Positions 1 through 8,739 of a stretch of DNA of 64,000 bases are shown piece by piece. Made by a program: the position numbers and the translations under genes. Origin of the DNA: Faecalicatena orotica (GTDB lineage: Bacteria; Bacillota; Clostridia; Lachnospirales; Lachnospiraceae); NCBI RefSeq assembly GCF_003149245.1, contig NZ_QGDL01000006.1, positions 247,551-311,550 on the forward strand, written 5' to 3'. Every line of letters starts with the position of its first letter. The stretch's first letter is position 1. The notes under the pieces are model-generated. The model saw only the letters and a program-made list of their open reading frames with translations. It ran no database searches and was not told the DNA's origin.

Positions 1-1062
1 ATTGACAGATTTATTCATTGTGCAGACAAAGTAATTCTGGGATGCCCCACCCATATTATCTTTCTCATATTTTGCATCGAAATATGGGATCTTAGCTGCA
101 TGAATCGTCTGGTTTTTAAAGCATTCTGAATCAGAGAGCAGCGCACCGCCTCTGGATAAATCTATCATAAACGCACAATCCCCTGCCCCAAAATAGGAAC
201 GCTCTGCATTTACATCAACGCTTAATACATTCTCTCCGAAATACCCTTTGTCCTGCATATCCTTAATCTCTTGAATTAACTTCACTATTTCCGGGCTTTC
301 GTAAGTATATTTCCTGTCAGCTAACTGATTCTCAAAATCCGGTCCATATGATTTTACAGCCATAGCACTCAGAAGATGCCCATAACGGTAGTTATCAGCT
401 TCACCAACTAAAAATGGCTGATATCCATTTTCTTTCAGAACCTCGCAGCAATGCTCCAGTTCTTCCCAGCTCTTGGGAACTTCCAGATTGCACTTGCTTA
501 AATACTCTTCGTTATAGTATAAAAGCAGTTCAAACGCTGACCACGGAGCACCGTATATCCCCTCATGCCCATACCTCTCATAATCCACCATGTTCCAGTT
601 TGCTTTAACAATACCATTGTACCAATCCTGATCTGCATCAAAGTAAGGTTCCAGGTTTAATACAATATCAGACTCTACGTAATCCAGACAGTTTGTACCC
701 CCATACTGCATAAAAATATCAGGCGCATCTCCTGATGCAATGTCTGTAGACAATCTGTCAAGATAGTCTGTTTCTTTCATAATGAAGACCGGTTCAATTG
801 TAATGCCGTTATCTTCTTCATTCCATTCATTTATTTTCCTGATGAAATACTCACTTTCTGCATCTCCCCCATCAGCGTTGATACGATGATATAACTTTAC
901 AGTCGTCTCTTCGACTTCCATCGCATCAATATCATATCCGGCATCTGCCAGTTCCCCCTGCTCCTTTTCTTCCGTCTGCCCTTTTTTTCCGCATGCACAT
1001 AATCCCAATACCATACAAATAACCATTAAACAAGATAAGATACGTTTCATTTTAATATTCAT
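1..1062 (-). CDS. ABC transporter sugar-binding lipoprotein, partial
   Basis: The frame is open for 354 codons from its start to the window edge, so the C-terminus is missing. The N-terminus has basic residues, a hydrophobic stretch and a lipobox (LGLCAC), so the mature protein should be a lipid-anchored extracellular protein. After an acidic linker it reads like family-1 solute-binding proteins (ASGDAPDIFMQYGG, a LYYNEEYL stretch, then PKSWEEL). It should capture a carbohydrate or related solute for an ABC importer whose permeases would lie beyond the left edge. ATG at 1062 is chosen because AGGAGG lies 9 bases upstream; a second in-frame ATG is at 1050. A good promoter and a GntR-type operator lie upstream. 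Confidence 0.88.
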   Translation of the reverse strand, partial: MNIKMKRILSCLMVICMVLGLCACGKKGQTEEKEQGELADAGYDIDAMEVEETTVKLYHRINADGGDAESEYFIRKINEWNEEDNGITIEPVFIMKETDYLDRLSTDIASGDAPDIFMQYGGTNCLDYVESDIVLNLEPYFDADQDWYNGIVKANWNMVDYERYGHEGIYGAPWSAFELLLYYNEEYLSKCNLEVPKSWEELEHCCEVLKENGYQPFLVGEADNYRYGHLLSAMAVKSYGPDFENQLADRKYTYESPEIVKLIQEIKDMQDKGYFGENVLSVDVNAERSYFGAGDCAFMIDLSRGGALLSDSECFKNQTIHAAKIPYFDAKYEKDNMGGASQNYFVCTMNKSVN

Positions 1063-1219
1063 TCCTTTTCTCCTCCTTTTGCACTTTTACAGTATCCTTA
1101 CATGTTTCCAGATTTACAATAATCCCTCCCATCTTCTGTGAGCCCAATTTGATGTCTGCCTAATTCCTATACTTCGATCTGGAGCTTGCATCTGTGGCTC
1201 AATTGTTGTTAGTTGTTAC

Positions 1220-1229
1220 CTGTATTACA
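1220..1229. promoter_or_regulatory. Putative GntR operator at the lipoprotein promoter
   Basis: CTGTATTACA lies just downstream of the predicted start point of the solute-binding protein transcript. The same ten bases occur inside a 13-bp palindrome at the promoter of the adjacent GntR-family gene (2129-2141). The GT-N3-AC core fits the FadR-subfamily operator pattern. Assignment is inference. Confidence 0.45.
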
Positions 1230-1240
1230 TCTATGGGTAA

Positions 1241-1269
1241 AATATAACATACATTTACGTTTTTTTCAA
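1241..1269 (-). promoter_or_regulatory. Sigma-A promoter for the solute-binding protein gene
   Basis: On the minus strand TTGAAA and TATATT are separated by exactly 17 bases. The leader to the ATG at 1062 would be about 170 bases. Confidence 0.65.
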
Positions 1270-1340
1270 TATATTTCTTAAACGAAAGATTTTTTTGTGC
1301 AATATATATAAATCATTGTTTGTCGTTATCACTTCCGCTT

Positions 1341-2027
1341 TCATTTAAAATACTCTAAATTCTTTTCAATATGCTCTTTCATCATCTCGGCAGCCTTTTC
1401 TTCATCGCGGCTCTCAATTGCCTTTATAATCTGTTCATGATAGTAAAGACCATTCTCATACCCCATCTTATCAATTACGGCATCCATCGACTGCTCTAAA
1501 ACATCCTGCAGAATACTGTTTGTTTTTATAAAAAGTGCATTTCTTGTAATCTGGGCGATCTTTAAGTGAAACTCCAGATCTGCTTTACTGAAATTATTAC
1601 TATCGGATTTATCTCTATATTTGGTCATTTTCACCAAAATGTTCTTTAATTCTTCAATGTCCCCTTCTGTTGCCCGCTTTACCGCCAGACGTGTACAGCC
1701 CGTTTCTATAATCTGTCTGAATTCAAAAACCTGTGTTGCCGTCTGTTCGCCTAAATACATAACCGGAATCAAAGCATTCATGCTGTCCCCGACATTAATA
1801 TCTCTTACATAAGAGCCGTCTCCGAGCCTCGTTTCTATCAACCCCAATGCATTTAATTTCTGCAGGGCCTGCCGGACCGTGATCCTGCTCACATCAAATA
1901 AATCTGCTAAATCATTCTCTGATGGAATCTTACTGCCCGGCCCCCATTCCCCATCTATCAGCATCTTCTTTAACTGAAAAAATACCTGTTCACCAACATT
2001 GACCTTCTTAATAGGCTTAATTCCCAT
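1341..2027 (-). CDS. GntR-family (FadR subfamily) transcriptional regulator
   Basis: A 228-residue protein with an N-terminal winged helix-turn-helix (about residues 10-75; ENDLADLFDVSRITVRQALQ is the recognition region) and an all-helical FCD ligand domain from about 85 to the end, with its acidic and His residues (for example FRQIIETGCTR, LEFHLKIAQ). This is the usual length for the FadR subgroup. It is placed upstream of the solute-binding protein gene, so it probably controls that importer. A palindrome at its own promoter suggests autoregulation. AGGAGG precedes the ATG at the right distance. Confidence 0.93.
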   Translation of the reverse strand: MGIKPIKKVNVGEQVFFQLKKMLIDGEWGPGSKIPSENDLADLFDVSRITVRQALQKLNALGLIETRLGDGSYVRDINVGDSMNALIPVMYLGEQTATQVFEFRQIIETGCTRLAVKRATEGDIEELKNILVKMTKYRDKSDSNNFSKADLEFHLKIAQITRNALFIKTNSILQDVLEQSMDAVIDKMGYENGLYYHEQIIKAIESRDEEKAAEMMKEHIEKNLEYFK

Positions 2028-2128
2028 GACAATACCTCCTGGTTAATAATATCTGATTCCCTTTCCTTCATAGATAAGCAGTGTCGTATCTACTTATACT
2101 GCTTATTTTCGAAAGGTGTTTCTTGTAT

Positions 2129-2141
2129 GCTGTAATACAGC
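2129..2141. promoter_or_regulatory. Palindromic operator at the GntR gene start point
   Basis: GCTGTAATACAGC is a perfect inverted repeat around one central base. It sits at the predicted +1 of the GntR-family gene and shares CTGTATTACA with the neighbouring promoter (1220-1229), as expected for an autorepressor. Confidence 0.55.
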
Positions 2142-2148
2142 TAACCAT

Positions 2149-2177
2149 ATTATTAAATATTTATGACCAATTGTCAA
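2149..2177 (-). promoter_or_regulatory. Sigma-A promoter for the GntR-family gene
   Basis: Minus-strand TTGACA, 17-base spacer, AATAAT. Confidence 0.65.
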
Positions 2178-2309
2178 TCATAGATCCATCAAATACTCCA
2201 AAATCTGCCATATTATTACTTCCATTATCATCCTTAAGGAATTTTTAAGTTATTCCCACCCATCTTCTTTAGAAAACAGGCGTATGATTCAGGCTGAGGA
2301 GGAAATATT

Positions 2310-3158
2310 ATGAAAAAATACCTGTTTTTGTCCGCCGCAATACTTACTGCATTCTCACTGACTGCCTGCCGGGACTCCAACTTCAGCGGCAGCCGAATCG
2401 GGGATAACAGCCATCTGCTCATGGAATACCGTATCTTTAACGGTACAGATTCTCAGTTACTTGAAATGGAAAAAGGGGATGTCATCAATGCAGAACTTGT
2501 AATCGACAGTGGACAGTTATCCGTAAAAATCCAGAAGGAAAAGGATGATCCGGTCTATGAAAAGAAAAATATTGTCTCTTCCGATACCTTTCAAGTCCCG
2601 ATTGAAGAAAGTGGGTCATACAAGGTCACAGTAACCGGAGAGAAGGCAAAAGGCAGTGTGAAATTTGAGCAAAATTCCGGGACAGAGGCTTTACTTAATT
2701 CTTATTATGAAGCACAGGATTCACGTGCGTTTAAGATGTTTAATAAATCCATTTTTAAACACCTTGCCAGCGGATGGACCGCCAAACTCGGTGATATCGA
2801 AAATCCAAAGTGGAATTACGATACCTTTGCCAAATATACTATTTTAGATAAGGACATGAATCCTGATATGGAGAAAGATTCCTTATACATCTGTACATTT
2901 TCAGCTGAGAACCAGAAATGCGGCTATGCCGTCATATCATACGACGGCGACAGCCTGTCACTGGTACGTGCAGTAGAAACGCCATATTTATTTGATATGC
3001 ACAAGAATATCGAAGGTATAAAAAAAGAGCTTAATTACAGCAAAGTCCGTTCGGCATCCAAAGCCTCAAGGGTGCAGATTATGAATGGGGAGGAGCCAAT
3101 AGAAGGAATTTATATCAGTGATAATGAGGGGAATCATTATCTGTATAACTTTAACTAA
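2310..3158 (+). CDS. Uncharacterised lipoprotein
   Basis: A 282-residue protein whose first 20 residues form a type II signal peptide ending in the lipobox LTAC, so it should be anchored on the outer face of the membrane. The first half (about residues 35-120) is a beta-rich region with charged turns; the second half is a mixed domain with a repeated SYDGDSLSLVRAVE-like strand pattern. I do not recognise a family. GGAGG lies 8 bases before the ATG. It stands alone and converges with the gene at 3164. Confidence 0.75.
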   Translation: MKKYLFLSAAILTAFSLTACRDSNFSGSRIGDNSHLLMEYRIFNGTDSQLLEMEKGDVINAELVIDSGQLSVKIQKEKDDPVYEKKNIVSSDTFQVPIEESGSYKVTVTGEKAKGSVKFEQNSGTEALLNSYYEAQDSRAFKMFNKSIFKHLASGWTAKLGDIENPKWNYDTFAKYTILDKDMNPDMEKDSLYICTFSAENQKCGYAVISYDGDSLSLVRAVETPYLFDMHKNIEGIKKELNYSKVRSASKASRVQIMNGEEPIEGIYISDNEGNHYLYNFN

Positions 3159-3163
3159 CGAAG

Positions 3164-3919
3164 TCAGGCAGTCTCTTTGCAGTATTCTTTTATCAGTTGA
3201 AACAATCTGTCCCCTGAACACACCGGTACTATCGCAGTAGAGCCTGCCAGATTGGCCTCCCCATAAATATCCTCTCCCTGAGTCAGGACGAGTGCCGGTA
3301 TGACATCATAGGCAGGCCCGAACAGGACTTCCAGATACTCACAGTATTTTGCTGCCTGACTGATGTCTTCCTCAAGCGCCTCATCCTTCATCTTGAATTC
3401 CAGTGAAAACACCTTCTCTTTGGTAATCAGTATCACATCCGCATAAATCCTTATGTATCTGGCCCGCTTAATCCTGAGTTCAAATAAGATTTCCCACTTC
3501 TCCCATTTTGAAGTACCGACTCCATGCATCATCAAATCTCCGAACAGGTTCTGCATAGTATTGTAGGTATCTTCGAAAGAATGGAAGAGCCCCCTCGTAT
3601 CATTCAGGTTCCGTCCAATCTGGGTACAACCCCGCTTTAGGTGCTGAAGAAATTCCTCGTAATCCGTATCCAGAAATTCACGGACCCAGCTGTAATAACC
3701 GCTAAACTCCTCCAGACCGTAATGTGGCACACACTGCCGTATCATGCCGTGCCATCTGTAGTCTTTATCCTGATAACAAAGTTCTTTCATATAGGGGGAG
3801 TTATAAAGGTAATGGTTGATTACCTTTCTCGGCTGCCCTGTATATCTACCGATATCCTTTGCTTTAATACCCTCGTGGCTGCAGATCAGGTAATATATTT
3901 TCGTTTCGATTGCATCCAT
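3164..3919 (-). CDS. Winged-helix protein with a nuclease-like C-terminal domain
   Basis: About 251 residues if the ATG at 3919 is used (GGAGGG 8 bases upstream; earlier ATGs at 3934-3922 crowd the ribosome site). Residues 5-60 look like a winged helix (GIKAKDIGRYTGQPRKVINH). Around residues 165-215 the pattern ADVILI-x7-SLEFKMKDE followed by a helix with QAAKYCEYL resembles a PD-(D/E)XK nuclease core (D, then E-x-K, then Q in the next helix). It is coupled to the LysR gene (stop and start overlap). The nuclease assignment is inference; the protein could be a non-catalytic sensor. Confidence 0.7.
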   Translation of the reverse strand: MDAIETKIYYLICSHEGIKAKDIGRYTGQPRKVINHYLYNSPYMKELCYQDKDYRWHGMIRQCVPHYGLEEFSGYYSWVREFLDTDYEEFLQHLKRGCTQIGRNLNDTRGLFHSFEDTYNTMQNLFGDLMMHGVGTSKWEKWEILFELRIKRARYIRIYADVILITKEKVFSLEFKMKDEALEEDISQAAKYCEYLEVLFGPAYDVIPALVLTQGEDIYGEANLAGSTAIVPVCSGDRLFQLIKEYCKETA

Positions 3920-3921
3920 CA

Positions 3922-4803
3922 TCATTCCCTCCATGAAAGTTTAAACATCTGAATCAGCTCCCCGAGCGCTCCTGTTATGTATTTCTTTTTATGGTAAATT
4001 AAAGTAAAGCTTCTTTCAAATGCATCTGGATAAAACGGCAGTATCACAATCCTGCCATTTTTCACATCCTCCTCAACAAGTTTCTCCGACATCACTGAAA
4101 TCCCCGGATTTACTTCCACCGCCCGTATCAGTGCCTGATTACTGACACTTTCCCATGAGATTTTGGGCTTGCTCTGGTGTGCCTTTAATAAACCATCCGT
4201 GATCTCCCTGCCCGCACTTCCCGGTTCCCTCAAAAATAACGGATAGGCGCAGATCTCCTCTAGTGTCAGCATCTTCCTGCCCGCCAGCGGATGGTCTTTC
4301 CCGCATATGAAGTAAAGCCGGTCATGCATAAACGGTACCGCCTCAAGCTGGTCATGTCTGACTTTATCTTCCACCAGTCCCAGATCAAGATCATTTTTCA
4401 GAACCGCCTGTACAATCTGCTGTGAATTCTGTATTCTTACTGTCACTTCACACGCCGGGTATTTGTTGCGGAATGCGGCAACGGTCTGCGGCACAAGGTA
4501 ATTGCCGATCGTGATACTCGATCCTAATGAAATCCCGACCGGAATATCCGGGGCTATCATACAATTCTCCATCTCATCAAACAGATCCAGTATATGGGAG
4601 GCATAGGTATAAAACGCTTCTCCTTTTTCCGTTATAAACAGTCTCCTGTTGATTCTGTCGAACAGCTTTATATGGTATGCCTCCTCCAGTTCTTTTATGG
4701 CAAGGCTGACGCTTGGCTGTGCAAGGTGCAGTTTCCCGGAGGCCTTTGTAATACTCATTTCCTGATAGACAGCAGCAAAGATTCTTAAATGTCTCAATGT
4801 CAT
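3922..4803 (-). CDS. LysR-family transcriptional regulator
   Basis: A 293-residue LysR protein: N-terminal winged HTH (MTLRHLRIFAAVYQEMSITK through about residue 60) and a two-lobed periplasmic-binding-like effector domain from about 90 to the end (GISLGSSITIGNYLVP, LGLVEDKV). It is divergent from the chromate-transporter pair across a 116-base AT-rich gap, the classic layout for a LysR activator and its target. The start codon has GAGG 7 bases upstream. The effector is unknown. Confidence 0.93.
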   Translation of the reverse strand: MTLRHLRIFAAVYQEMSITKASGKLHLAQPSVSLAIKELEEAYHIKLFDRINRRLFITEKGEAFYTYASHILDLFDEMENCMIAPDIPVGISLGSSITIGNYLVPQTVAAFRNKYPACEVTVRIQNSQQIVQAVLKNDLDLGLVEDKVRHDQLEAVPFMHDRLYFICGKDHPLAGRKMLTLEEICAYPLFLREPGSAGREITDGLLKAHQSKPKISWESVSNQALIRAVEVNPGISVMSEKLVEEDVKNGRIVILPFYPDAFERSFTLIYHKKKYITGALGELIQMFKLSWRE

Positions 4804-4862
4804 AGTAATGCCTCACATTTTTCATAATATTTTCATTATATATATCTATATAATAATACTAT

Positions 4863-4891
4863 TTGCCTTATATATCAATGCACGATATACT
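4863..4891 (+). promoter_or_regulatory. Sigma-A promoter for the chromate-transporter genes
   Basis: TTGCCT, 17-base spacer, TATACT. It overlaps an upstream in-frame ATG at 4878/4863, which argues that translation begins later, at 4920. Confidence 0.6.
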
Positions 4892-4919
4892 GTTAGTAAC
4901 AGAGGGAGGATTTTCATTT

Positions 4920-5519
4920 ATGAAAGAAACAACAGTAAAAGAAAGAAAACCAGAGAACCAAAAACATATTTTAACCACACTTTTTTTTGCAACCCTATAT
5001 TTAAGTACCTTTACATTCGGTGGGGGCTATGTCATTGTCACTCTGCTGAAGGATAAATTCGTAGACCACTACCACTGGATCGATGAGGAGGAGATGCTGG
5101 ACCTTGTCGCAATTGCACAGTCCTCCCCCGGAGCCATCGCCGTGAACGGCGCTATCGTCATCGGCTATAAGCTCTGCAAAATCCCCGGAGTTCTTGTGTC
5201 CGTGCTGGGTGCTGTTATTCCCCCTATGGTCATCCTTTCGCTTGTCTCCGTCTTCTATGATGCATTCCGGACAAATCCGTATATTGCAGCCCTGTTAGGC
5301 GGCATGAAGGCCGGTGTCGGGGCAGTCATCGCCTCCGTTGTTTATGATATGGGTGGAAACGTTGTTAAAACAAAAGACTGGGTCAATATCGTGATTATGC
5401 TTGTCAGTTTCTGTGCAAGCTATTTCTTTGGTATGAATGTGGTTCTTATCATCATCGCCGTTGCAGTATTCGGGCTGCTTCGCACAGTTTTGGAAGAAAA
5501 GAGGAGGACAAAAGGATGA
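4920..5519 (+). CDS. Chromate transporter family protein (CHR half 1)
   Basis: A 199-residue membrane protein made of a single CHR domain. It carries the family hallmarks FGGGY near the first membrane segment and the SSPGAIAVN turn, then four to five further hydrophobic segments. Short CHR proteins work as pairs with opposite topology, and the next gene is the partner. The ATG at 4920 has AGGGAGG 9 bases upstream; the longer frame to 4863 would start inside the promoter. The substrate may be chromate or sulfate-like anions; in anaerobes the role is often unproven. Confidence 0.9.
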   Translation: MKETTVKERKPENQKHILTTLFFATLYLSTFTFGGGYVIVTLLKDKFVDHYHWIDEEEMLDLVAIAQSSPGAIAVNGAIVIGYKLCKIPGVLVSVLGAVIPPMVILSLVSVFYDAFRTNPYIAALLGGMKAGVGAVIASVVYDMGGNVVKTKDWVNIVIMLVSFCASYFFGMNVVLIIIAVAVFGLLRTVLEEKRRTKG

Positions 5520-6094
5520 TATATCTCAAACTGTTTTTAAGCTTTCTCCAGATTGGCTGTTTCAGCTTCGGCGGGGGATATGCGGCCATGCCTCTTATTC
5601 AGGAACAGGTCGTCACACTCAATCACTGGCTGACTATGAATGCGTTCACGGACCTTGTCACAATTGCAGAGATGACCCCCGGTCCGATTGCCGTGAATGC
5701 CGCGACTTTCGTGGGCACACAGATTGCCGGGACACCAGGTGCCGTCGCAGCAACACTCGGATGCATCCTCCCGTCCTGTATTTTTGTCACACTCCTCGCC
5801 TTTATCTATACCAAATACAGGAATCTTTCCCTCCTTCAGGGGACACTTGCCTCGCTGCGGCCCGCAGTGGTAGCCATGATTGCCAAAGCCGGACTTACCA
5901 TCATAATCTCCGCATTTTTTGTAAACGGCCTGATCTCCTTTACCCGGGAAAATGTTTCTGTCCGTATGGTCCTGTATTTTATCCTTGCAGTCGTGCTGCT
6001 GCGTAAGGTAAAATTAAATCCAATTCTGGTCATGGTACTTTGTGGTTTACTCGAAGTATCTTACTATACCGTCACTCATGTCATACACATCTGA
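5516..6094 (+). CDS. Chromate transporter family protein (CHR half 2)
   Basis: A 192-residue single-CHR-domain membrane protein with FGGGYAAMPLIQEQVV, the TPGPIAVN motif and five to six hydrophobic segments. Its ATG overlaps the stop of the first half (ATGA), so the two are translationally coupled and should form a heterodimeric transporter. The divergent LysR regulator probably controls the pair. Confidence 0.92.
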   Translation: MIYLKLFLSFLQIGCFSFGGGYAAMPLIQEQVVTLNHWLTMNAFTDLVTIAEMTPGPIAVNAATFVGTQIAGTPGAVAATLGCILPSCIFVTLLAFIYTKYRNLSLLQGTLASLRPAVVAMIAKAGLTIIISAFFVNGLISFTRENVSVRMVLYFILAVVLLRKVKLNPILVMVLCGLLEVSYYTVTHVIHI

Positions 6095-6147
6095 ATCTGA
6101 ATATATCGGTTCGGTGAAGTTATCTTAAATTGAAAGGGGAATCTACG

Positions 6148-7260
6148 ATGCCTGCTGTCAGTGTTTTAATCAAACCTTCCTCAAGTATGTGCAATATGTC
6201 CTGTGACTACTGCTTTTACTGTGATGAGGCACAAAAACGTTCTCAGGAATCTTTCGGATTCATGTCCGAACAAACATTAAAAAATGTCATCCGCAAGACT
6301 ATGCTGCGTGCGGAAGGAATGATCAGCTATGCCTTTCAGGGCGGGGAACCAACCCTAAGAGGGCTGGATTTTTTCAAAAAGGCTGTGGACTATCAGAAAC
6401 AGTATAATAAAAACCAGATTCAGGTCCACAATGCCCTGCAGACAAATGGATATGTAATCGATGAAAAGTGGTGCCGTTTCTTCCGGGAAAATAACTTTCT
6501 GATCGGTCTTTCCTTAGACGGCACACAGGATATCCATGACTCGCTTCGCCATACAAAAAACGGCGGGGGCACTTATGCCCGGACCAGTGAGGCGGCAAGG
6601 CTGATGGACGAATTTCAGGTGGAATATAATATCCTGACGGTCGTGACACCTGCAGTCGCGGATAATGTCAAAAAGATTTACCGGGATTATCAGAAACATG
6701 GCTGGAATTACCAGCAGTATATCGCCTGTCTCGACCCTCTGGATGAAGGTCATGAGAAGACGCCTTATTCTCTCACACCGGAAAAATACGGACAGTTCCT
6801 CACAGATTTATTCGACCTGTGGTATGAAGATCTTAAGTATGGCCGCCAGCCTTATATCAGGCAGTTTGAAAATTATATCGGACTTGCCGCCGGATATATG
6901 GCGGAATCCTGTGATCAGAGAGGTTCCTGCGGAATTCAGAATGTTGTCGAAGCAGACGGCAGCGTCTATCCGTGTGATTTCTATATGCTGGACGAATACT
7001 GCCTTGGTAATTTTAATGAACACCGGCTGGATCATATCAATGAAAGGCGGGAAGCGATCGGATTTGTTGAACGCTCCTTAAAACTGAATGAAAAGTGCAG
7101 AGAATGCAAATACAGCCGCCTCTGCCGGGGCGGCTGTCAGCGGAACCGGGATTTCAATCCCTCCACCGGGCTGTATGAAAATTACTTCTGCGCGGGTTAT
7201 CAGATATTCTTTGAGAAATGTTATGACAGAATCATCGAAATTGAAAAAAGTATCCGCTGA
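6148..7260 (+). CDS. Radical SAM anaerobic sulfatase-maturating enzyme
   Basis: About 370 residues. The radical SAM cluster motif is CNMSCDYC (Cys 15, 19 and 22) near the N-terminus; a SPASM-type Cys-rich C-terminal region follows (CDQRGSCGIQ, then CRECKYSRLCRGGCQ), as in anSME enzymes that convert an active-site Cys or Ser of sulfatases to formylglycine. The start at 6148 is preceded by AAAGGGGA; a TTG at 6130 would be the only longer option. No sulfatase gene lies in this window, so the client must be elsewhere. The gene follows the chromate pair by 53 bases and may share its transcript. Confidence 0.88.
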   Translation: MPAVSVLIKPSSSMCNMSCDYCFYCDEAQKRSQESFGFMSEQTLKNVIRKTMLRAEGMISYAFQGGEPTLRGLDFFKKAVDYQKQYNKNQIQVHNALQTNGYVIDEKWCRFFRENNFLIGLSLDGTQDIHDSLRHTKNGGGTYARTSEAARLMDEFQVEYNILTVVTPAVADNVKKIYRDYQKHGWNYQQYIACLDPLDEGHEKTPYSLTPEKYGQFLTDLFDLWYEDLKYGRQPYIRQFENYIGLAAGYMAESCDQRGSCGIQNVVEADGSVYPCDFYMLDEYCLGNFNEHRLDHINERREAIGFVERSLKLNEKCRECKYSRLCRGGCQRNRDFNPSTGLYENYFCAGYQIFFEKCYDRIIEIEKSIR

Positions 7261-8214
7261 TTACTGGGCCGGTTCTTTTTCCGGTATACTATATTTCCTC
7301 TGCGGCACAAAAATGTACTGCATAAATCTGATAAATGTATACAGGACAAGAACCACCGCAATCACGGTCTCTGCCAGCACCAGAATCTGTATTCCCGGCA
7401 CCTGCAGCCCCAGGCTGCCAAGACAGGCTGCGGCCTGTTTCACAGCGATGGCGCTGATCACAAATGGAAACGTAAATGAAGCATAGCTTGGGTAAAACGG
7501 CATTTTCATGAAGCGCACCGCATTTACCAGTGCAAACACATACAGGATACTGGCGAGGATAAGCATTCCAACGAGAAATCCCTTTGATTTGACTGCCACG
7601 GACTGCACATAGCCTGCAATGCACAGGCTGGCCGGTGCCGCGTAGATACAGATCAACGGTTTTGCCGGTTCCGGTATCTGCCTGAACTTTGCGTATCGGT
7701 ATGTCACCAGTATCAAAAGCACGATCAGTGACACAAACCCGAACCAGAATGCCGCACTTCCAATCCCCGTTTTTTCATAGGCCGGCGCAGTAATCGCCGC
7801 CACTGCAATCCCGACATATACAATATAGTAACTCGCGAATATTTTCAGCATCTGTATATGCACGATGAACCGGAATGTAAAGAAGACGATCAGCACAATA
7901 TGCAGCGCCAGTGCAAAAAGCCAGATATAATAAGCGCCTCCCTTGATAAATGGTTTTAAATATGTGCTGAGAATCATCAGTGCCATTGAAAATGTCCCAG
8001 ACACACTTGCCATGATCGGATTCTTCATATCTTCCCTGAACATTTCTGGAAAAAGGATCAGTTTCAGCAGAATCAGTATAAACAGAAAAGCCGCGGCGAT
8101 CCCGCAGATATAGCGAAGTCCTTCCGAATAACTTTGCAGCAGATTGCCAAGTGCCGCGCATCCGAGCATGACACCGCACAACGGCAGTGGTACTTTATGT
8201 ATTTTATCTTTCAT
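7261..8214 (-). CDS. TDT/SLAC1-family transporter
   Basis: A 317-residue protein with about ten hydrophobic segments and the N-terminal pattern of the tellurite-resistance/dicarboxylate transporter (TehA-SLAC1) family, such as PLPLCGVMLGCAALGN and a conserved NPIMASVSGTFSMALM stretch in the third segment. These are anion channels or dicarboxylate/organic-acid carriers of the cell membrane. It is last in a leftward cluster with the double-cubane protein genes, 33 bases after the C_GCAxxG_C_C gene. It converges on the radical SAM gene with no gap. Confidence 0.8.
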   Translation of the reverse strand: MKDKIHKVPLPLCGVMLGCAALGNLLQSYSEGLRYICGIAAAFLFILILLKLILFPEMFREDMKNPIMASVSGTFSMALMILSTYLKPFIKGGAYYIWLFALALHIVLIVFFTFRFIVHIQMLKIFASYYIVYVGIAVAAITAPAYEKTGIGSAAFWFGFVSLIVLLILVTYRYAKFRQIPEPAKPLICIYAAPASLCIAGYVQSVAVKSKGFLVGMLILASILYVFALVNAVRFMKMPFYPSYASFTFPFVISAIAVKQAAACLGSLGLQVPGIQILVLAETVIAVVLVLYTFIRFMQYIFVPQRKYSIPEKEPAQ

Positions 8215-8247
8215 TCCCTCTCTCCCTGTTCCTCTTATTATGTATCC

Positions 8248-8739
8248 CTATGCTGTCTCTTCATCGGTATTGGTGAGTCCGAACTCACGTATTACGATTT
8301 CTGCCACTTTTCCTGCACAGAGTCCTGTATAACGGACACACTGTTCTTTATGCTCCCCTTTCCCCATATCAAATTCTTTGGTCAATACACGGCAGCAGAC
8401 AGAATTCTTCCCGCTTGCCTCCTTGAACCAGGTGTGGAGTTCATTTGTCAGTTCCATACATTTAACCGCCTTCGGGTCTTTCGGCCCATTCTGCTCCGTG
8501 CGGCCAAAAAGCAGTCCCAATGCAAGGATTCCGCCATTCAAAGCTCCGCACATGCATCCCGAATGCCCGGCGCCAACCGCCATACCGGTTGCCATTGCTA
8601 TCACTTCTTTTGGTACATCCAGTTCAAAATTATCCCGGATTGCCGCCATAACAGCTTCACAGCAAAAGTATCCCCCTCTGAAATAATCCTCGGCATCCTT
8701 TCTTATTTTATCGACACTTGCCTCGTTCTTAATGTTCAT
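8248..8739 (-). CDS. C_GCAxxG_C_C family redox-type protein
   Basis: About 163 residues from the ATG at 8739 (GAGGAG upstream). It shows the family signature: a Cys near FCCEAV, then GHSGCMCGALNGG, and later paired Cys (NSVCCRVL, EQCVRYTG). These small Cys-rich proteins are found in anaerobes and presumed redox or metal-cluster proteins; their reaction is not known. Its start overlaps the end of the activase gene, so the two are coupled and may share a task. Confidence 0.85.
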   Translation of the reverse strand: MNIKNEASVDKIRKDAEDYFRGGYFCCEAVMAAIRDNFELDVPKEVIAMATGMAVGAGHSGCMCGALNGGILALGLLFGRTEQNGPKDPKAVKCMELTNELHTWFKEASGKNSVCCRVLTKEFDMGKGEHKEQCVRYTGLCAGKVAEIVIREFGLTNTDEETA

